A stretch of 64,000 nt of DNA from Panicum virgatum. Lineage: Eukaryota > Streptophyta > Magnoliopsida > Poales > Poaceae. This document shows, piece by piece, positions 1 to 11,441 of this stretch. The stretch is from assembly GCF_016808335.1 (NCBI RefSeq), contig NC_053153.1, positions 20,471,033 to 20,535,032 of the forward strand, written 5' to 3'. Under the pieces are notes generated by a model. That model worked only from the letters and a program-made list of their open reading frames with translations. It was not told the origin of the DNA and ran no database searches. The translations under genes were made by a program, and so were the position numbers. Every line of letters begins with the position of its first letter. The first letter of the stretch is position 1.

Positions 1-550
1 TCGTCTACCCTCTCCGGACGGACGAGGTCGTTCAACTCCGACCCGAGGATTTTTGTAAAAAAAAAAACTCGAAAACCCAAAACGAACACCCCATCCGATA
101 CTTCCGAAACCGAAGAAGATCTCGTCAAGAGTCAAGGCCGCCCCGAGCAAACCCCAACCGCCATGTCATCATCTGATCTGAACCCAACCCGCAACTCCGC
201 AACGGCCGGTCCCTTCCGGACTCCCTCCCAGCCTGAGACCCTGACCGGCCGGCGGGCGGCGGCCTGAGCCGATCCCCCCTCGGCGGCCTCGCGCACCGTC
301 CCCACCTCCCTTCCTTATCCCCAAAGCAAAGAAACGCAGCGCGCGGCGCGCACACGCATACGGCGCCCGCCGGCCCCGCGGTCAGCGAAGCACCCCACAG
401 CCCCCCGGGCGCGGGCGCGCGACACGCGGGGCGCACGTCTCCGGGGGCCAATTCCGGCTCGGGTGGGACGGGCGGAACACGGTGGGACACGAGCCCGGGG
501 CGGGCCCGGGGCACCAACCCCACCCCACCTGGCGGCGTGGGCGCGGGGGG
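1..550. other. Upstream region of the SAUR gene, no gene seen
   Basis: This stretch starts AT-moderate, with a homopolymer A run near position 60, and becomes very GC-rich from about 230. Long open frames on both strands here are low-complexity Arg/Pro/Ala translations of GC-rich DNA. They show no recognisable domain, so I treat the region as promoter and flank of the SAUR gene. Confidence 0.5.
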
Positions 551-560
551 CTATAAAACC
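551..560 (+). promoter_or_regulatory. TATA box of the SAUR gene
   Basis: CTATAAAACC sits in otherwise very GC-rich DNA, 356 bases upstream of the SAUR start codon. A start of transcription around 580-590 is expected from the usual TATA spacing. This gives a leader of about 330 nt containing upstream ATGs at 591 and 679. Confidence 0.6.
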
Positions 561-915
561 CGCGGCCCCGGCCTCCCCCACCTCCCTCGCATGGCATCGC
601 AGCTCCTCGCAAACTCCATCATCGCACGGCAAGCGAACCCGGAACCGTCGTCGAGAAGAGAGACAAGGTGGAGTAGGCCATGTCCAACGTGCCCACCTCC
701 CTCCGCGACTCCTCCCTCACCGTCTTCCGCCTCGCCATCTCCAGATCCGACCCCTGGCCCTTCTCTTCCTGCCTCTAGCCACCAGCCGCCTCCCTCTCCC
801 TCCTCCTCCTCCTCCTCCTCTTCTAGAGCAGCAGCCAGCAGCCGGGCGGCGGCCGCTCCTCCGTTCTCGGGGCGGGGCTCGACCGATCGATCTGGCCTGC
901 CTGGCGGCCATCATC

Positions 916-1293
916 ATGCACGGCAAGCACCAACGCCACCAGCAGCAGATGGCGCCGGCGGTGGTGGCGCCCAAGGGGTGCGTGACGGTGCGGGTGGGCG
1001 CGGACGGGGAGGAGCAGCGCCGCTTCGCCGTCCCGCTGGGCCACCTCAAGCACCCGCTCTTCGGCGCGCTGCTCGAGGAGGCCGAGCGCGAGTACGGCTT
1101 CCGCCACCAGGGCGCCATCTCCATCCCCTGCCGCGTCGACCGCTTCGTCCAGGTCGAGCACCTCATCGGCCAGGACCTCCACGGCACCGCCAGCAGCTGC
1201 GCGCAGCACCTCGTCGACCTCGACAGCGCCGCCGCCCCGCACCACCACCACCACCTGCACCTGCCGCGCTTCGTCGGCTGCTTCCGCGCCTGA
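916..1293 (+). CDS. SAUR family auxin-responsive protein
   Basis: A 125-residue single-exon protein with the core of the small auxin-up RNA family (auxin_inducible domain) at about residues 20-88. Visible are the GCVTVRVG strand, the conserved RRFAVPLGHLKHPLF block, the LLEEAEREYGF helix, and the IPC...F end of the domain. SAUR proteins act in auxin-linked cell expansion, often by inhibiting PP2C.D phosphatases at the plasma membrane; that role is known for the family and not shown here. The C-terminus has a run of histidines (about residues 109-113) and ends in CFRA. I chose ATG 916 because the domain begins shortly after it; an in-frame ATG at 463 lies upstream of the TATA box. Intronless structure and size fit the family. 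Confidence 0.88.
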   Translation: MHGKHQRHQQQMAPAVVAPKGCVTVRVGADGEEQRRFAVPLGHLKHPLFGALLEEAEREYGFRHQGAISIPCRVDRFVQVEHLIGQDLHGTASSCAQHLVDLDSAAAPHHHHHLHLPRFVGCFRA

Positions 1294-3939
1294 TGACCTG
1301 ATGTTCGATCGAGGTGGCTTCGTTCTCGTGTTGCTTGATTATTAGCTTTTGGTTTTGGCTTGCCCTCCGTTGTCTGTCTCGCGTTGGTTTGTGAGGGTTG
1401 ATGACGATCGGTGTGAAGCTTAATTTGCGGCGAGAGCCATGGAGAGGGCGATGCATCTAGATGTTGACGATGATGACGAAAAATTGTGATGAGATGAACT
1501 CAATTGTAAAGATCTAGAGAGATCCTGTTGATCTTTAGCCTTAGTTTTTTTCCCCTTTGCTTATATATACGTCAATATACTTAATACTTTGCTAATATAT
1601 ATGCTCCACAAAAAGTGGTTTTGTTCGTGCAAATTATAAAGATTCAATTGTCTGAATGCCTCTGTCAAAACATTGGCATCACAAAAGCGTTAACGCTAAT
1701 GCATCCGATTCGGTGAGCTGTGTGGCTTTCCCATCCAGCCTTTGCGGCCAAAATATTAGAGGAAAATTTGGGAGCAAAATAACCTGTCAAGATAGACACA
1801 ATTAGCAAAAATCAGCGATCGAGTAGTTTACAATCATATGGAAAATTCACAAGGGAGCGCATAGCTCAAATTGCTTTGCACCCTTTTCCAACTTATATTC
1901 TGTCCTCCACTTTCTTCCCTTTTGAGCATATTCCGCAGTAATATCTGGTGCAAGTACATATTCTTGTGTCCATGTCAAACTGGCAAAGTTGCTTAAAGTA
2001 AAATAGGCAATATTGCCTAACATAATGGAAGCAGTTTATTTCTCTAATGATCACCATAGCAAACCTTTTCTTTCACAATATTACTCGAAAAAATGTGGAA
2101 GATATTTTTCCCCTCGCATTAGCTGCTGCTGATGTTGAGCCTGTCAAATTAAATATATAAAAAGAAGGAAGCGAACTAATATAAATGAAACAGATCATGA
2201 CCACAGGAATCCTAGCTAGCTAAGATCTGATATCGAAAGATAGACTTTGATTCTTCCTATTGCGATACTAGAATCCAGCTATAGAATCAGGCTATTTTTT
2301 TATTGATAAAAAAGGCAGAAGACTTTGGTAGTGCTTGATCTAGCTAGGGTTGGATAAGCATGCCAAGAACTACCCCTTAAATTCATGGGCATGGCTACTA
2401 AAAGACGGCAGCTCTACAAAATTTTCCTTGCTCTGCTCATCTTCAGCCAAGCATGAACTAGCTAGTAAACTAGCTACTACACGTGTACAAAAACAAACCG
2501 CCTTTTTGAATCGGTCCGGGCCAAATATGCCCTGCCAATCCACTAGTTTTGGTAGTCCTCGCACGTTCATTTGATGGTGCAAACTTGGTGGGGGGGTGGG
2601 GGGGGGGGGGGGGTTGATGTTTGACGTACGCGGGGGTTGGAAGCTTGGGACTGAGCAAATTGCCGTGGCTAATCCAAGTTTATTTAGTTGCACACGCCTA
2701 CCAGCTTTGCGTTGAATCAACTAGAGCTGGCGTGCTCGAGTCAAAAGTCCAAGGGCCAGCCAGCTGCTAGCTAGTAGGTGTTTAGAGAGAACTCCGGAAA
2801 TCTCGCTGCAACTAAAGGGCCAGCACGCAATGAGTGCGCATAACCTGACGATCCTTTCCCACTGACGCTGCTGTTGGAGCCAGTATTTGGTATTGCATTT
2901 CACTCCAACCTTTCTTTCTTTCTTTCTTTTTCACGTTTGAATTGCTTCTAGTTTTCACCTACCAAAATAGGGTCTTTATTATATTACTCTTTGATATGAA
3001 GGTTTTTTATGGTTTCTAGTACTTTCTAAGTGGCCTGATTCGGTCATCTTTTTGGGGAAATTTCGAGCTACCTCGCTAATAGGAAGTAGTAGTCTGCTAA
3101 AAACGTCCGGCATGGACATCAAAGACAGAACACTGGCAATTTTCTTCTGTGACTTGTCGGCATGAAATTGGGCGGCTACGAAGACAAACAAGTTGGGTCG
3201 GTTAGCCGTACCTTTCGAGGACTGACGGTGTCAAGGCATAATGACAAACATTAGCTTTTAACTTTGGCATAAGAAATTCCACGATTAGGAACACCAGAGC
3301 TTTAGTAAAGGATAAAGATGAAACCACACCACGCCAAAAGGACACAGAAGGACGAGGACTCATTAGACTTTTTGCTTAAAAAACAATTCAAGTCATTAGA
3401 CTCTAGATTAGTTGTTCAATTATTCGCGTAAGTGCGCCGAAAGCCTTGGAGGCTTGGGGATAGGGTCGACTTCTTTTGGTATTTCTCGACGTCTATGAAA
3501 ATCCGTAGCAGTCTAGGCATTTTCTCATGCCATGCCAACATGGGATCCATGTCATAGACATAGCGGTGAAACATTGAGAGTTGAGGAATTTACTGCACAT
3601 GACTACATGAGGATTTACACCTTGACCTTTTTTCTTTCTTCGCCAATAAATTTATACTGGGCTAACATCACAACATACTCCGAAGTCAAGAGCAGTCGAG
3701 CAGATGCCAAATGAACCTTTTGGGCTCTTGATGAGTTCTGTAGTACGGGCCAAATTCTATACAAAGGACTAAACTGCACACTTTTTATGGGCTTAGGGAA
3801 GGGAACGATGAAACAAGCAAGATATTTTGTCTTCTGCTGTAGCCTGTGGGTTCAGACTTCAGCTAGAAGATCTCAAAATAAACAAGCTTCAGTCAGCTAG
3901 TGAAAGCCGAAGCAGCAACCATCGACTGCTATCCATATG
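1294..3939. other. Intergenic region, no gene seen
   Basis: This is AT-rich sequence. It contains the likely 3' UTR of the SAUR gene (about 1294-1600), a long G homopolymer tract around 2588-2613, and a short CTTT microsatellite around 2909-2930. The small open frames here have no recognisable motif on either strand. Confidence 0.5.
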
Positions 3940-4256
3940 CTGGAAAAAAAACTGGGCCGGGTGGGGAAAGACCGCCCCACCGGTATTAAGATAAGAAGAA
4001 GCATCGGCTTCCCCGACCGAGAAAATCCCCGAACCCCAGCCCCGCCCTGACACTGGGAATCGTAACCCCTGGGAATTGCCTGGGACATACACGGTCCTCA
4101 GGCCGACCTGGGCCAGCTCTTAACCAATGCTTTGGCACACGGGACCGGCGAGAAAATTTTTTTAACCACAGCCTGAAATTCGCTTCTACGGGGATTCGAA
4201 CTCAGGACCTGTGGAGTGCTGCTCGAGTGTCTTAACCGCTAGACTAAGCACCCTTT
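3940..4256 (-). mobile_element. tRNA-derived SINE (Au-like)
   Basis: Read on the minus strand, the element starts near 4256 with GGGTGCTTAGTCTAGCGG. It has a Pol III A box (TAGTCTAGCGG, 4246-4236) and a B box (AGTTCGAATCC, 4202-4192) spaced as in a tRNA. A non-tRNA body of about 240 bp follows and ends in a T-rich tail (the run of A at 3942-3949 on the plus strand). T-tailed, tRNA-headed SINEs of the Au and p-SINE type are known in grasses. The tRNA part is not followed by a foldable acceptor stem or CCA context, so this is not a functional tRNA gene. I found no clear target duplication. Family assignment is inference. Confidence 0.65.
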
Positions 4257-4731
4257 GGCGAACACCCAGTACCACAAGAGAGTGTTTGTTAGGGAACAAA
4301 CAAACTTATAATTTGCACGAGAACTGAACTGCCCACCTCAATATTCAAGCACTAGAAAGTTCAGAGTTTAGAGGCAAACTGAATAAATACCTATTTCAGT
4401 TAACGCAATATTCCTAAAAGGCCTGCTCGGTGCCATCACATTACAAACTAAAAGCTATGCTCTTCCCCTCATGAGAAACTGGGCCAGGAACCTATGCAAG
4501 ATCAGCATTTTTCCCCTGCTACAGAACCAGTTCTTGTATCGCTAGATGCTCAACCACACCCCAAAACCTTCCTCAACCTTCTCATCTGACTGGAACTACA
4601 AAGAATTTGAGAAAAGCGAAAGGAATCATGTGACCAAGTGGTCTCATACTACTCTGAGATGGTGAAACCCTCACACCATCATCACAGCTTGTGGAACAAG
4701 CCTGATTCAGACTTCAGCGACTGCGTATGTG
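4257..4731 (-). other. Likely 3' UTR and flank of the PMT methyltransferase
   Basis: No open frame of interest lies here. The region follows the stop codon of the minus-strand methyltransferase (TAG at 4734-4732) and probably contains its 3' UTR. No clear polyadenylation signal could be singled out. Confidence 0.4.
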
Positions 4732-7449
4732 CTAATTCTGTTCTTCCGATGCTTTGGCAGTCCAGTACGTCTTGACTGCCATGAGGACCTTCTCTGGGTT
4801 GAAGGGGCCGTCCTCATGGTCCATAATGCGGCTCTCCCACCGCATTCGCTTGGTTATTGCCTGAACTTTTGTGAGCACGTCAACCGTGTCACGGATGATA
4901 GCTGTGCCCTCGGGCCTTAGTATCCTATCCATCTCCAAGAGGATATCTGTTATATCGCACCTGAAAAGTTTAGGAAAACACATCGTTAGGTCCCGAAGAT
5001 TGGGAATTGTCATACATTAGGGATATTTCGGAGATGGGCCATTGCTCCCAGACTTGCTAACAGAGGAGCTCATGTGAACAACCATATTAGTTTTAGCAGG
5101 CATATGAGTAGGGCCAGTGGCGAAAATGTCAAAAGTGCATACGAGGATAGCAGTTAAATTTGAGACCTGTGTAACAGGCAATATCAAGAGTAAATTGTAC
5201 TGCAATGTGAAGATGTTGCATTGAGATATCTAGCATAACTTTCACGCTTACTTGGCATCCTTGAGAAAATTTGATGCAGAACTAACTCACTTATCTTCTA
5301 TAATCATAAACCACAAAACATATCATTTGATAAAACTAAGCTGGTGTGTTCCTTAAAAAGGTCAAGATGAATTTGCCAATTGATTATGATTCTTAAGGCT
5401 GACAAATGATGGCAAAAGAAAACAAAGGGAACAAGAAGAAGATAGAAAGCAATAATGTCTTGAACATGGCTAAAAGAAAGGGTGAACAGAATTTCCTTAC
5501 CTGTCTTGGTAGATGCTAAACAAATTGTCAGCATGCAGGAGGTCATAGGTTCTTGGATATGTTGAGAAAGCTTCACACCAGTCCTGGTATGTGCCAATGA
5601 ACCCTCGCTCGTATATTGCCCCAAGGGTGTCCTTGTCAGAATTAACAGGGACGACGTTCATCACCCACACAGGGTACTTCACCAAAGAAGCAGCAAAGCC
5701 ACCCATGTTTGCATTCATGTCCATCACGTTTCTGTATCTGTTCTCAGCTATGGGTATGGTGCGCTTGTAGTATGCCACCCTCTTCTCCCACAACTTATTG
5801 TCCTCATCAAACTTCATTGCATCTAATCCTGGAATCATGCCCCTTCTAATCCTGGGGGGAACTTTGAATGCCCTCTCTGGCCATTTCTCCACTGCTCCAC
5901 CTGCCACTTCTCCCTGGTTGCTTACTTCCGGCAATGGAGTAACACAGGCTTCCATCTGCCTGTACCTGTATATGGAACAGAAAAAGAATAAGTAATAGAC
6001 AACTGAATGGATTATCAGACACTATTTATTGGTCAAATTCCATACCAAGCAGCATCAGGATTGTCACTCTTGCAGATATGGGGTGTCTTATATGTCTTCT
6101 TAATATTGGCACACTCAATATGGTTCTTAGGCTTCTGCCAGATGGAGAGATCTCCCTTCTCAACAACCTTCTTCCAGCAAAGACTCCTCGCAACATCCTC
6201 AATCTTGTCTTGCTCTTGCTTGAGGTCGTCCTCGGTCCTCTCCCACCCCTTGTAGTGTGTCTTCCAATTGATTGGAGGACCCGAGAGAATCCAATATCCT
6301 CCTGGCCTTAGAATTCTATCGACTTCAGCAAGGTATAATCCATCTAAAGGAAATTTGTAAACATCCACTCAATTAGAAAGTTCGTCTCAACCCAAGGACA
6401 ATACAAGGTACTGATTAGAGTAAATGTCAGAGGTATGACGTGCTCACCATGTTCATACCAAGGAATTAGACAGCGTGAGCAATGTGCCATATCAAATGCC
6501 CTAGATGGGTAAGGCAACCTGTGCTTCCCCATCACACCGATGATGGCAGGGACACCTCTTTCCAGAGCGAATTGCACCTGCGCTTCATGCGTGTCCCTTG
6601 GCGCAAAAGACATGGCAATGATGTTTCTCTTCAGCAAGTAAGCCCCCCAGCTAGCAACCTTCAACAACAAAAGCATCAGCACCATCACAATTCACAACAT
6701 TTATAAGCCTGAATCTAAGGTGTTCCTCAACTTACCCCGCAGCCTGTGTCGACCGCAGTCCTGATCGTCCCATCTGACAACGAGATGAGCTTATTGATAT
6801 CATTGATGTAGGCATCAGCGCCACGTGGGAACATGGTGCCGCCACCAGGGAACCTGAACTTGTCGCCCTCCACCTGGATCCAGTTCTGCACAGCCTTCTC
6901 GATGCTGAGCTCTTTGTGGGGGATGTTGTTGAAATAGGCATAGTCCCTGCTTTTAGGCCACTTGAAGGGGGTCATGTAACCAGGCGGTGCGGGAATGAGG
7001 CATCGTATCTGCTCGTCCTTGCCAGGGCAGTGCCGCTCCCGGTACACCATCATGGCGCGGTCGAACCGGCGCCCACGTGTACGGTCCTCGCACGGTGTGT
7101 ACTCGCTGAAGTTGAGCGGGCAAGCCGGAAACTGCTGCAGTCCCGCGGCGGCATCTGTGTCATTGATGATGAGCCGGTGGTGTGCGTCGAAGTCGAGTGC
7201 CTCACCGGAACCTGGTCCGAAGGATGGCACAGAGCCGGAGGACTGTGCCGTGGCGGTGGTGGGGTCACACCCAACCCGAGTGATGTCCGCAGAGTTGCTC
7301 ACGGGCTTTGGAAGCGTGGTGTTCTGCCATGCACCAAGGACATAAAAGGCGACGCAGAGGGCGCTCACCACAAGGATGTATGTTAGGCGCTGCTTCTTGG
7401 ATTCCTGCAGCTGTTGGGCTTTGGGAGAAGCTGGGTACTCCTTCGGCAT
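4732..7449 (-). CDS. PMT-type Golgi methyltransferase (five coding exons)
   Basis: Coding exons on the minus strand are 7449-6736, 6658-6448, 6343-6046, 5965-5501 and 4960-4732. All junctions are GT-AG and frames join to 638 residues. The protein is a type II membrane protein: a short basic cytosolic tail, a membrane anchor at about residues 20-40 ([20 protein letters not shown]), a stem, and the putative SAM-dependent methyltransferase domain (PF03141). Family hallmarks seen are [32 protein letters not shown], the SAM-binding [14 protein letters not shown] across the first intron, [13 protein letters not shown], and [13 protein letters not shown]. Relatives such as Arabidopsis QUA2/TSD2 and other PMTs are Golgi proteins linked to pectin (homogalacturonan) methylesterification. 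The substrate of this member is inferred. ATG 7449 follows a probable leader-intron acceptor at 7456-7455. Confidence 0.9.
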
Positions 7450-7454
7450 GGCTC

Positions 7455-8640
7455 CTGTATATTTCAAGAATCATTGAGGTGTCAACAGAGCTTATTCTCA
7501 TGGAGATACACACCAAATTTAGGAACTGCTCACAGTGTTCAGGAGTTGAGGGATTAAACCGACAAATTTAGGTTACACATCTTTGGTTTGAGCTGAAAAT
7601 GGAAGGTAAAACATAGTACTTGTACTGCTGTATTTTTTTTAAATAAATTGTACTGCTGTATAAACAACAGCATTTTTATAATAAGCCATTAAAGAATTCT
7701 AAGATAATATCAATATTTGAAATTTACAATGATTGGTGAGGGTTTGGTGCGTAATTACTGTACCGCTAGGTGAGATAAAAAATACAACCATTTTGAATAT
7801 GGGCAGAAAATTTATGTAGTTAGCTGCAACTTCAGAACTCAGAGAATAGAAATTCGGACAGAGCAAGGGTGTCGAAATAGCAAATTTGCTTGATCTGTTT
7901 AACTGAACAATACTTAAATTTAAAGAAATCGAAAAGCAACAGACAGGTCGCATTTAAAGAAATACCCAGAGGAAAATCACTCTGTTCGCTGGACTGGAGC
8001 TGGAGCCGGTGGCTGGAGTGATACGAGAGAAAAATACTGTTGGCTGGCTGGTGGCTAAGCGGTGTGAGAGGAAAACCCTGTTGGGCTGGAGCTGCCGAAC
8101 ATAGTGAATAGCAGGGATAATATCCTCAGTCCGTGATAAAATTCTTGAAAAAAATTGCTTTGCCCAAAAGGCGAAAACTAAGCAGGATCCTAGGCACGCC
8201 TCAAATAAAAATCAGCAGGATTCGTGCTTCTTGCTGAAGGTAAGTATTTTGTTCTAGGATAAAAGGCGAAGGGGCTAAACAGTTTAGATTCCAAGCAAAA
8301 GGCAAATCGGAAGCTACACCATAATGGCAGCTAAGAACCAGCCCATCCCATGAACCTAAATTTTTTAACGAAATGGGAAATAGATCCCATCAATGACCCT
8401 CGGTCGGAGCCGTTGCATTTCCAAATGGATCCATCCGCTCCAGGAAAGAAAGAGCACGAAACGAAATAAGCATAGGTACCAGACCTGCGAGCAAGAAGCC
8501 AGCTCAGGAAGGCAGAGCAGTGGAGCCTGGAGGACGCCAAGACGAGTGGAGGACGAAGAAGAGGCAGCGAAACCCCTAGTTCCAGAGGGGGCAAGGGGGC
8601 AATAGGGTAACACCACGGGTCCGGCCTATTTATTCGAGCT
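7455..8640 (-). promoter_or_regulatory. Leader intron, 5' UTR exon and promoter of the PMT gene
   Basis: An acceptor (TATACAG, ending at 7455) lies five bases upstream of the methyltransferase ATG. A matching donor (CGCAG/GTCTGG) lies at 8485/8484. A 5' UTR exon of about 110 bp from near 8600 and a leader intron of about 1 kb are therefore likely. A TATA-like AATAAATAG sits on the minus strand at about 8634-8626. The intron hosts a small MITE at 7983-8104. Long leader introns often raise expression in plants. The exon is inferred from splice signals only. Confidence 0.5.
7983..8104. mobile_element. Short hAT-like MITE in the PMT leader intron
   Basis: The stretch begins CTGTTCGCTGG and ends GAGCTGCCGAACA, giving short imperfect inverted ends. 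It is internally filled with repeated GGCTGGnnnGGCTGG blocks. The same style of element, with CTGTTCGGCTGG ends, recurs at 52751-52915. No convincing target duplication was seen, so the superfamily is a guess. Confidence 0.4.
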
Positions 8641-8776
8641 CTCCCTCAGCCATGGTGAGGTGAGTGAGGCAGGCACTGAGCACTGGTGTGGGGTGGGGGG
8701 GAGTGAAGTGGTGGCGTGATGCCGAACACGCCCACATGTCAGCAGCCGCCCAGCTAACCCCGACCCTTTTTCATAA

Positions 8777-9115
8777 GGCCAATGTTTAGATGGTGTAAAT
8801 GTAAAATTTTTATAAGCCGCTTGTATAGTGTACTAAATATAGTCGAAAAATAAATCGTATTATATAAATAGACTGTAAATCGTAAGACGAATCTAATGAA
8901 TCTAATTATGACGTGATTAGACACTAAATTGATACAGTAATGCTACAATAAACATGCTCTGGTGATGAATTAATTAGGCTCATTAGATTCGTCTCGTAGT
9001 TTACAAACGAGATATGTAATTAGTTTTGTAATTAGTCTACATTTAATACTTTAAATATTAAAATTATTTTCTAAAAATACAAAAACACAAAATACAAAGC
9101 GATATAAATACACCC
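8777..9115. mobile_element. Tourist-like MITE (PIF/Harbinger type)
   Basis: This non-coding AT-rich element of 339 bp has ends of the GGCCnnnGTTTAGA type and is flanked by TAA at 8774-8776 and 9116-9118. The 3-bp TWA target site is the mark of Tourist/PIF-Harbinger elements. Internally it carries CTAATTATGACGTGATTAG and CTCATTAGATTCGTCTCG blocks that recur at 10109-10439, 47502-47902 and 60905-61282. Confidence 0.65.
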
Positions 9116-9118
9116 TAA

Positions 9119-10108
9119 ATAAAGAAAGCAGGGGTCCGGAAAGATCAGGCCGAGATGGGAATAAAATAGGGTGGAATTGGGAAGAAGAAAGCGGGAGCGC
9201 ACCGAGGGCGAGGCCAGACCACTGCCTGTCCTGCCTCACGTGGCCGATAATGACCTTGGACCAATGGCTGGCTATGGAGACCCCAGCAGGCGGATCGTGG
9301 GGGGCTGTGGGGGAGGAAGATGATTTCTTCAAAGAAAGTCTTCGGTCCTTGGAATTAGGCCCCTTGCACGAATGTGACGTTTATTTCCTTGGACTGTAAA
9401 CAGATGATGGTCAATGTGCTCTGGCATATTGGTTTATGAACAAAATTTCTGGACTATTGGTTTCGCAACAATCTTTTAACATTTCAAGAATCAATCAGCT
9501 ACTAGCATTGGACCTTTTCAGTACTTTGGAGGATATAGCCCACATAATTTTTTGACAACATGTCAGGATCAAAATCATGGATACGATGAAATAACAAATA
9601 AAACTGGTTTAAATCTTGGGATTACTCACCTGCAAATCTGGCGATGTCACCGTAGCAAATCTGCCCTGCCCCTCTCTGACTCTTGCCTACTCTATCATTG
9701 ATCTGGGCAGCTTTGCCCGGCCATGATGGTTGTTTGCAGTACAAGCAGGGTAAAACCAAAAGGCTCTCCTTTTGAGCTGTTGTCCTTTTTTATCTCCTCA
9801 CACACTGCCGCTGGCGAATTTTCTCCCTCCTTGGTTCTTCGCCTGCATGGAGAATGGACAGGATTGGGTCAATGGCGAAAGAGCACCACAGAGGGTTATG
9901 GGGAGAGATTGTCGGGCCTCCATTTGCTCCCAGCATTTTCTGCTTTTCCTTTTGACTTGGAAAATAGAAAACCTTATGTGGGGAGAAACAAAAGGGCAGT
10001 TTTGTGATGGGCTTATGGCATGCTTGGACAGTGTCGGTGCAATAAAAGTGCAGGGACCGCAGCATAGAATGATGGGTTCATGTTGATGCGTGTCCTACGA
10101 TTTGGTCT
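9119..10108. other. Intergenic region, no gene seen
   Basis: Open frames up to 104 codons occur on both strands between about 9720 and 10090. They have no recognisable domain, no plausible promoter and no shared frame conservation that I can see. I treat them as chance. Confidence 0.4.
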
Positions 10109-10439
10109 GGCCTTGTTTATATCCAAACTTCAAAATTCCATTTTTTTTATAAATCACCTGCATAATGTATTAAATATAGTAAAAAAATCGCATTACACAA
10201 ATGGACTATAAATCGCGAGACGAATCTAATATACCTAATTATGTCATGATTAGGCACTAAATTGCTATAGTAAAGCTACAATAAATATACACTAATGATG
10301 AATTAATTAAGCTCATTAGATTCATCTCGTAGTTTACAGACGAGTTCTATAATTAGTTTTGTGATTAATATATATTTAATACTTCAAAAGTGAAAAAAAA
10401 TCCCTTTTAAAATTTCAAAACAGAGGAACTAAACACACC
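10109..10439. mobile_element. Tourist-like MITE
   Basis: This AT-rich non-coding element has ends GGCCTTGTTTAT and AACTAAACACACC, forming an imperfect inverted repeat. It carries the same internal blocks as the element at 8777-9115 (GACGAATCTAAT, ATGAATTAATTAAGCTCATTAG). The flanking trinucleotides (TCT and TTT) do not give a clean duplication. Confidence 0.55.
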
Positions 10440-11441
10440 TTTGATTTTTTTTGGGGGTCTACGGCAAGCAAGAAGCCGGCCTGAACAATAGTATTATTAA
10501 TTTATTATGAAAGATCGTATATATTTGGGTTTACAGCATTTTGCGCAGGATTTCACCAGGGAATAATGAAAGCTGCGGTTCGTAGGATCCTATGCGCACA
10601 CCTAACTCCTGACTTCAATTTGTTTCAGGGAGAAGTGATTTTGTCAAAGCCAGATAGATTTCAGAGGTGTGCTATTTCACATTTGATGACGCACTCAGAG
10701 ACCTGCAAAGACACAGATCCTGGTTGTGTAGACATGAACGATTTTTTGTATGGTGGACGCACATCATTTTTAATCCAACCAAATAAAAAACGCATGGAAA
10801 AGGAAAGGAAAAGAGAATGCCATGGATGGAATCTCTAAAAAAAAGGAAAAAGAGTGGACGCACGCAATGGCGCATCTCCCTTTCCCCCTGAACCGGTGAG
10901 CCAGCATCGAAGTTCCTCCATGGGGAGGGTTCCTCTTTCGCAAGATCCAAGAACAGGTATCTCTCATTTCAAAACGAAAGCAAGAACGGGATCGGAGTCT
11001 CAAATCACTGAGAGCCACCAATCATTAACCCACGCAAAAGCCAAGCGCGATTCCAATGTCCGCATAAAACAGCAGCGAGAATGGAAGGAACGGAAAATCC
11101 ACCGCGTATGCACTCTCACCTGATCAGGTCCTCGACTGCGTATCACTCCAAAGAGGTCGGGCGAGGAGGAGGAGATGAAGACGATCCACGCAACAGCAGC
11201 AGAGAATTCCGGCGCCGCTAGAAAACGTTTGATTCCGGGGGTCGTTTGAATTTTCGTCGACGGCGAGTCCTACCTCGCCGGAAAATACAATGGACTCCGC
11301 AACGAAACCCTTAGGCGGGCCCAGAAGGCTGCTGCCCCATCTCCGCATGCCGAGCCCATCCAGCCCAACGGCCCAGTTCGCAGCGACATCCTCACGCAAC
11401 TCCGAAGGCGCGCCGGCCCGGCCGGAGCCGGACGCGCCGCC
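10440..11441. other. Upstream region of the PORR gene, no other gene seen
   Basis: The first half is AT-rich with no motif. From about 11120 the sequence becomes GC-rich and probably contains the promoter and 5' UTR of the PORR gene. I could not single out a TATA box. Long minus-strand frames across 11124-12377 are shadows of the plus-strand gene. Confidence 0.4.

Noticed and set aside
2588..2613. Long G tract as a possible G-quadruplex regulatory site
   Set aside because: It is a near-pure homopolymer in intergenic DNA, not next to a promoter, and is prone to sequencing error.
4192..4256. tRNA-like sequence with A and B boxes
   Set aside because: It lacks a proper acceptor stem and is fused to a 240-bp body with a T-rich tail, so it is a SINE head and not a tRNA gene.
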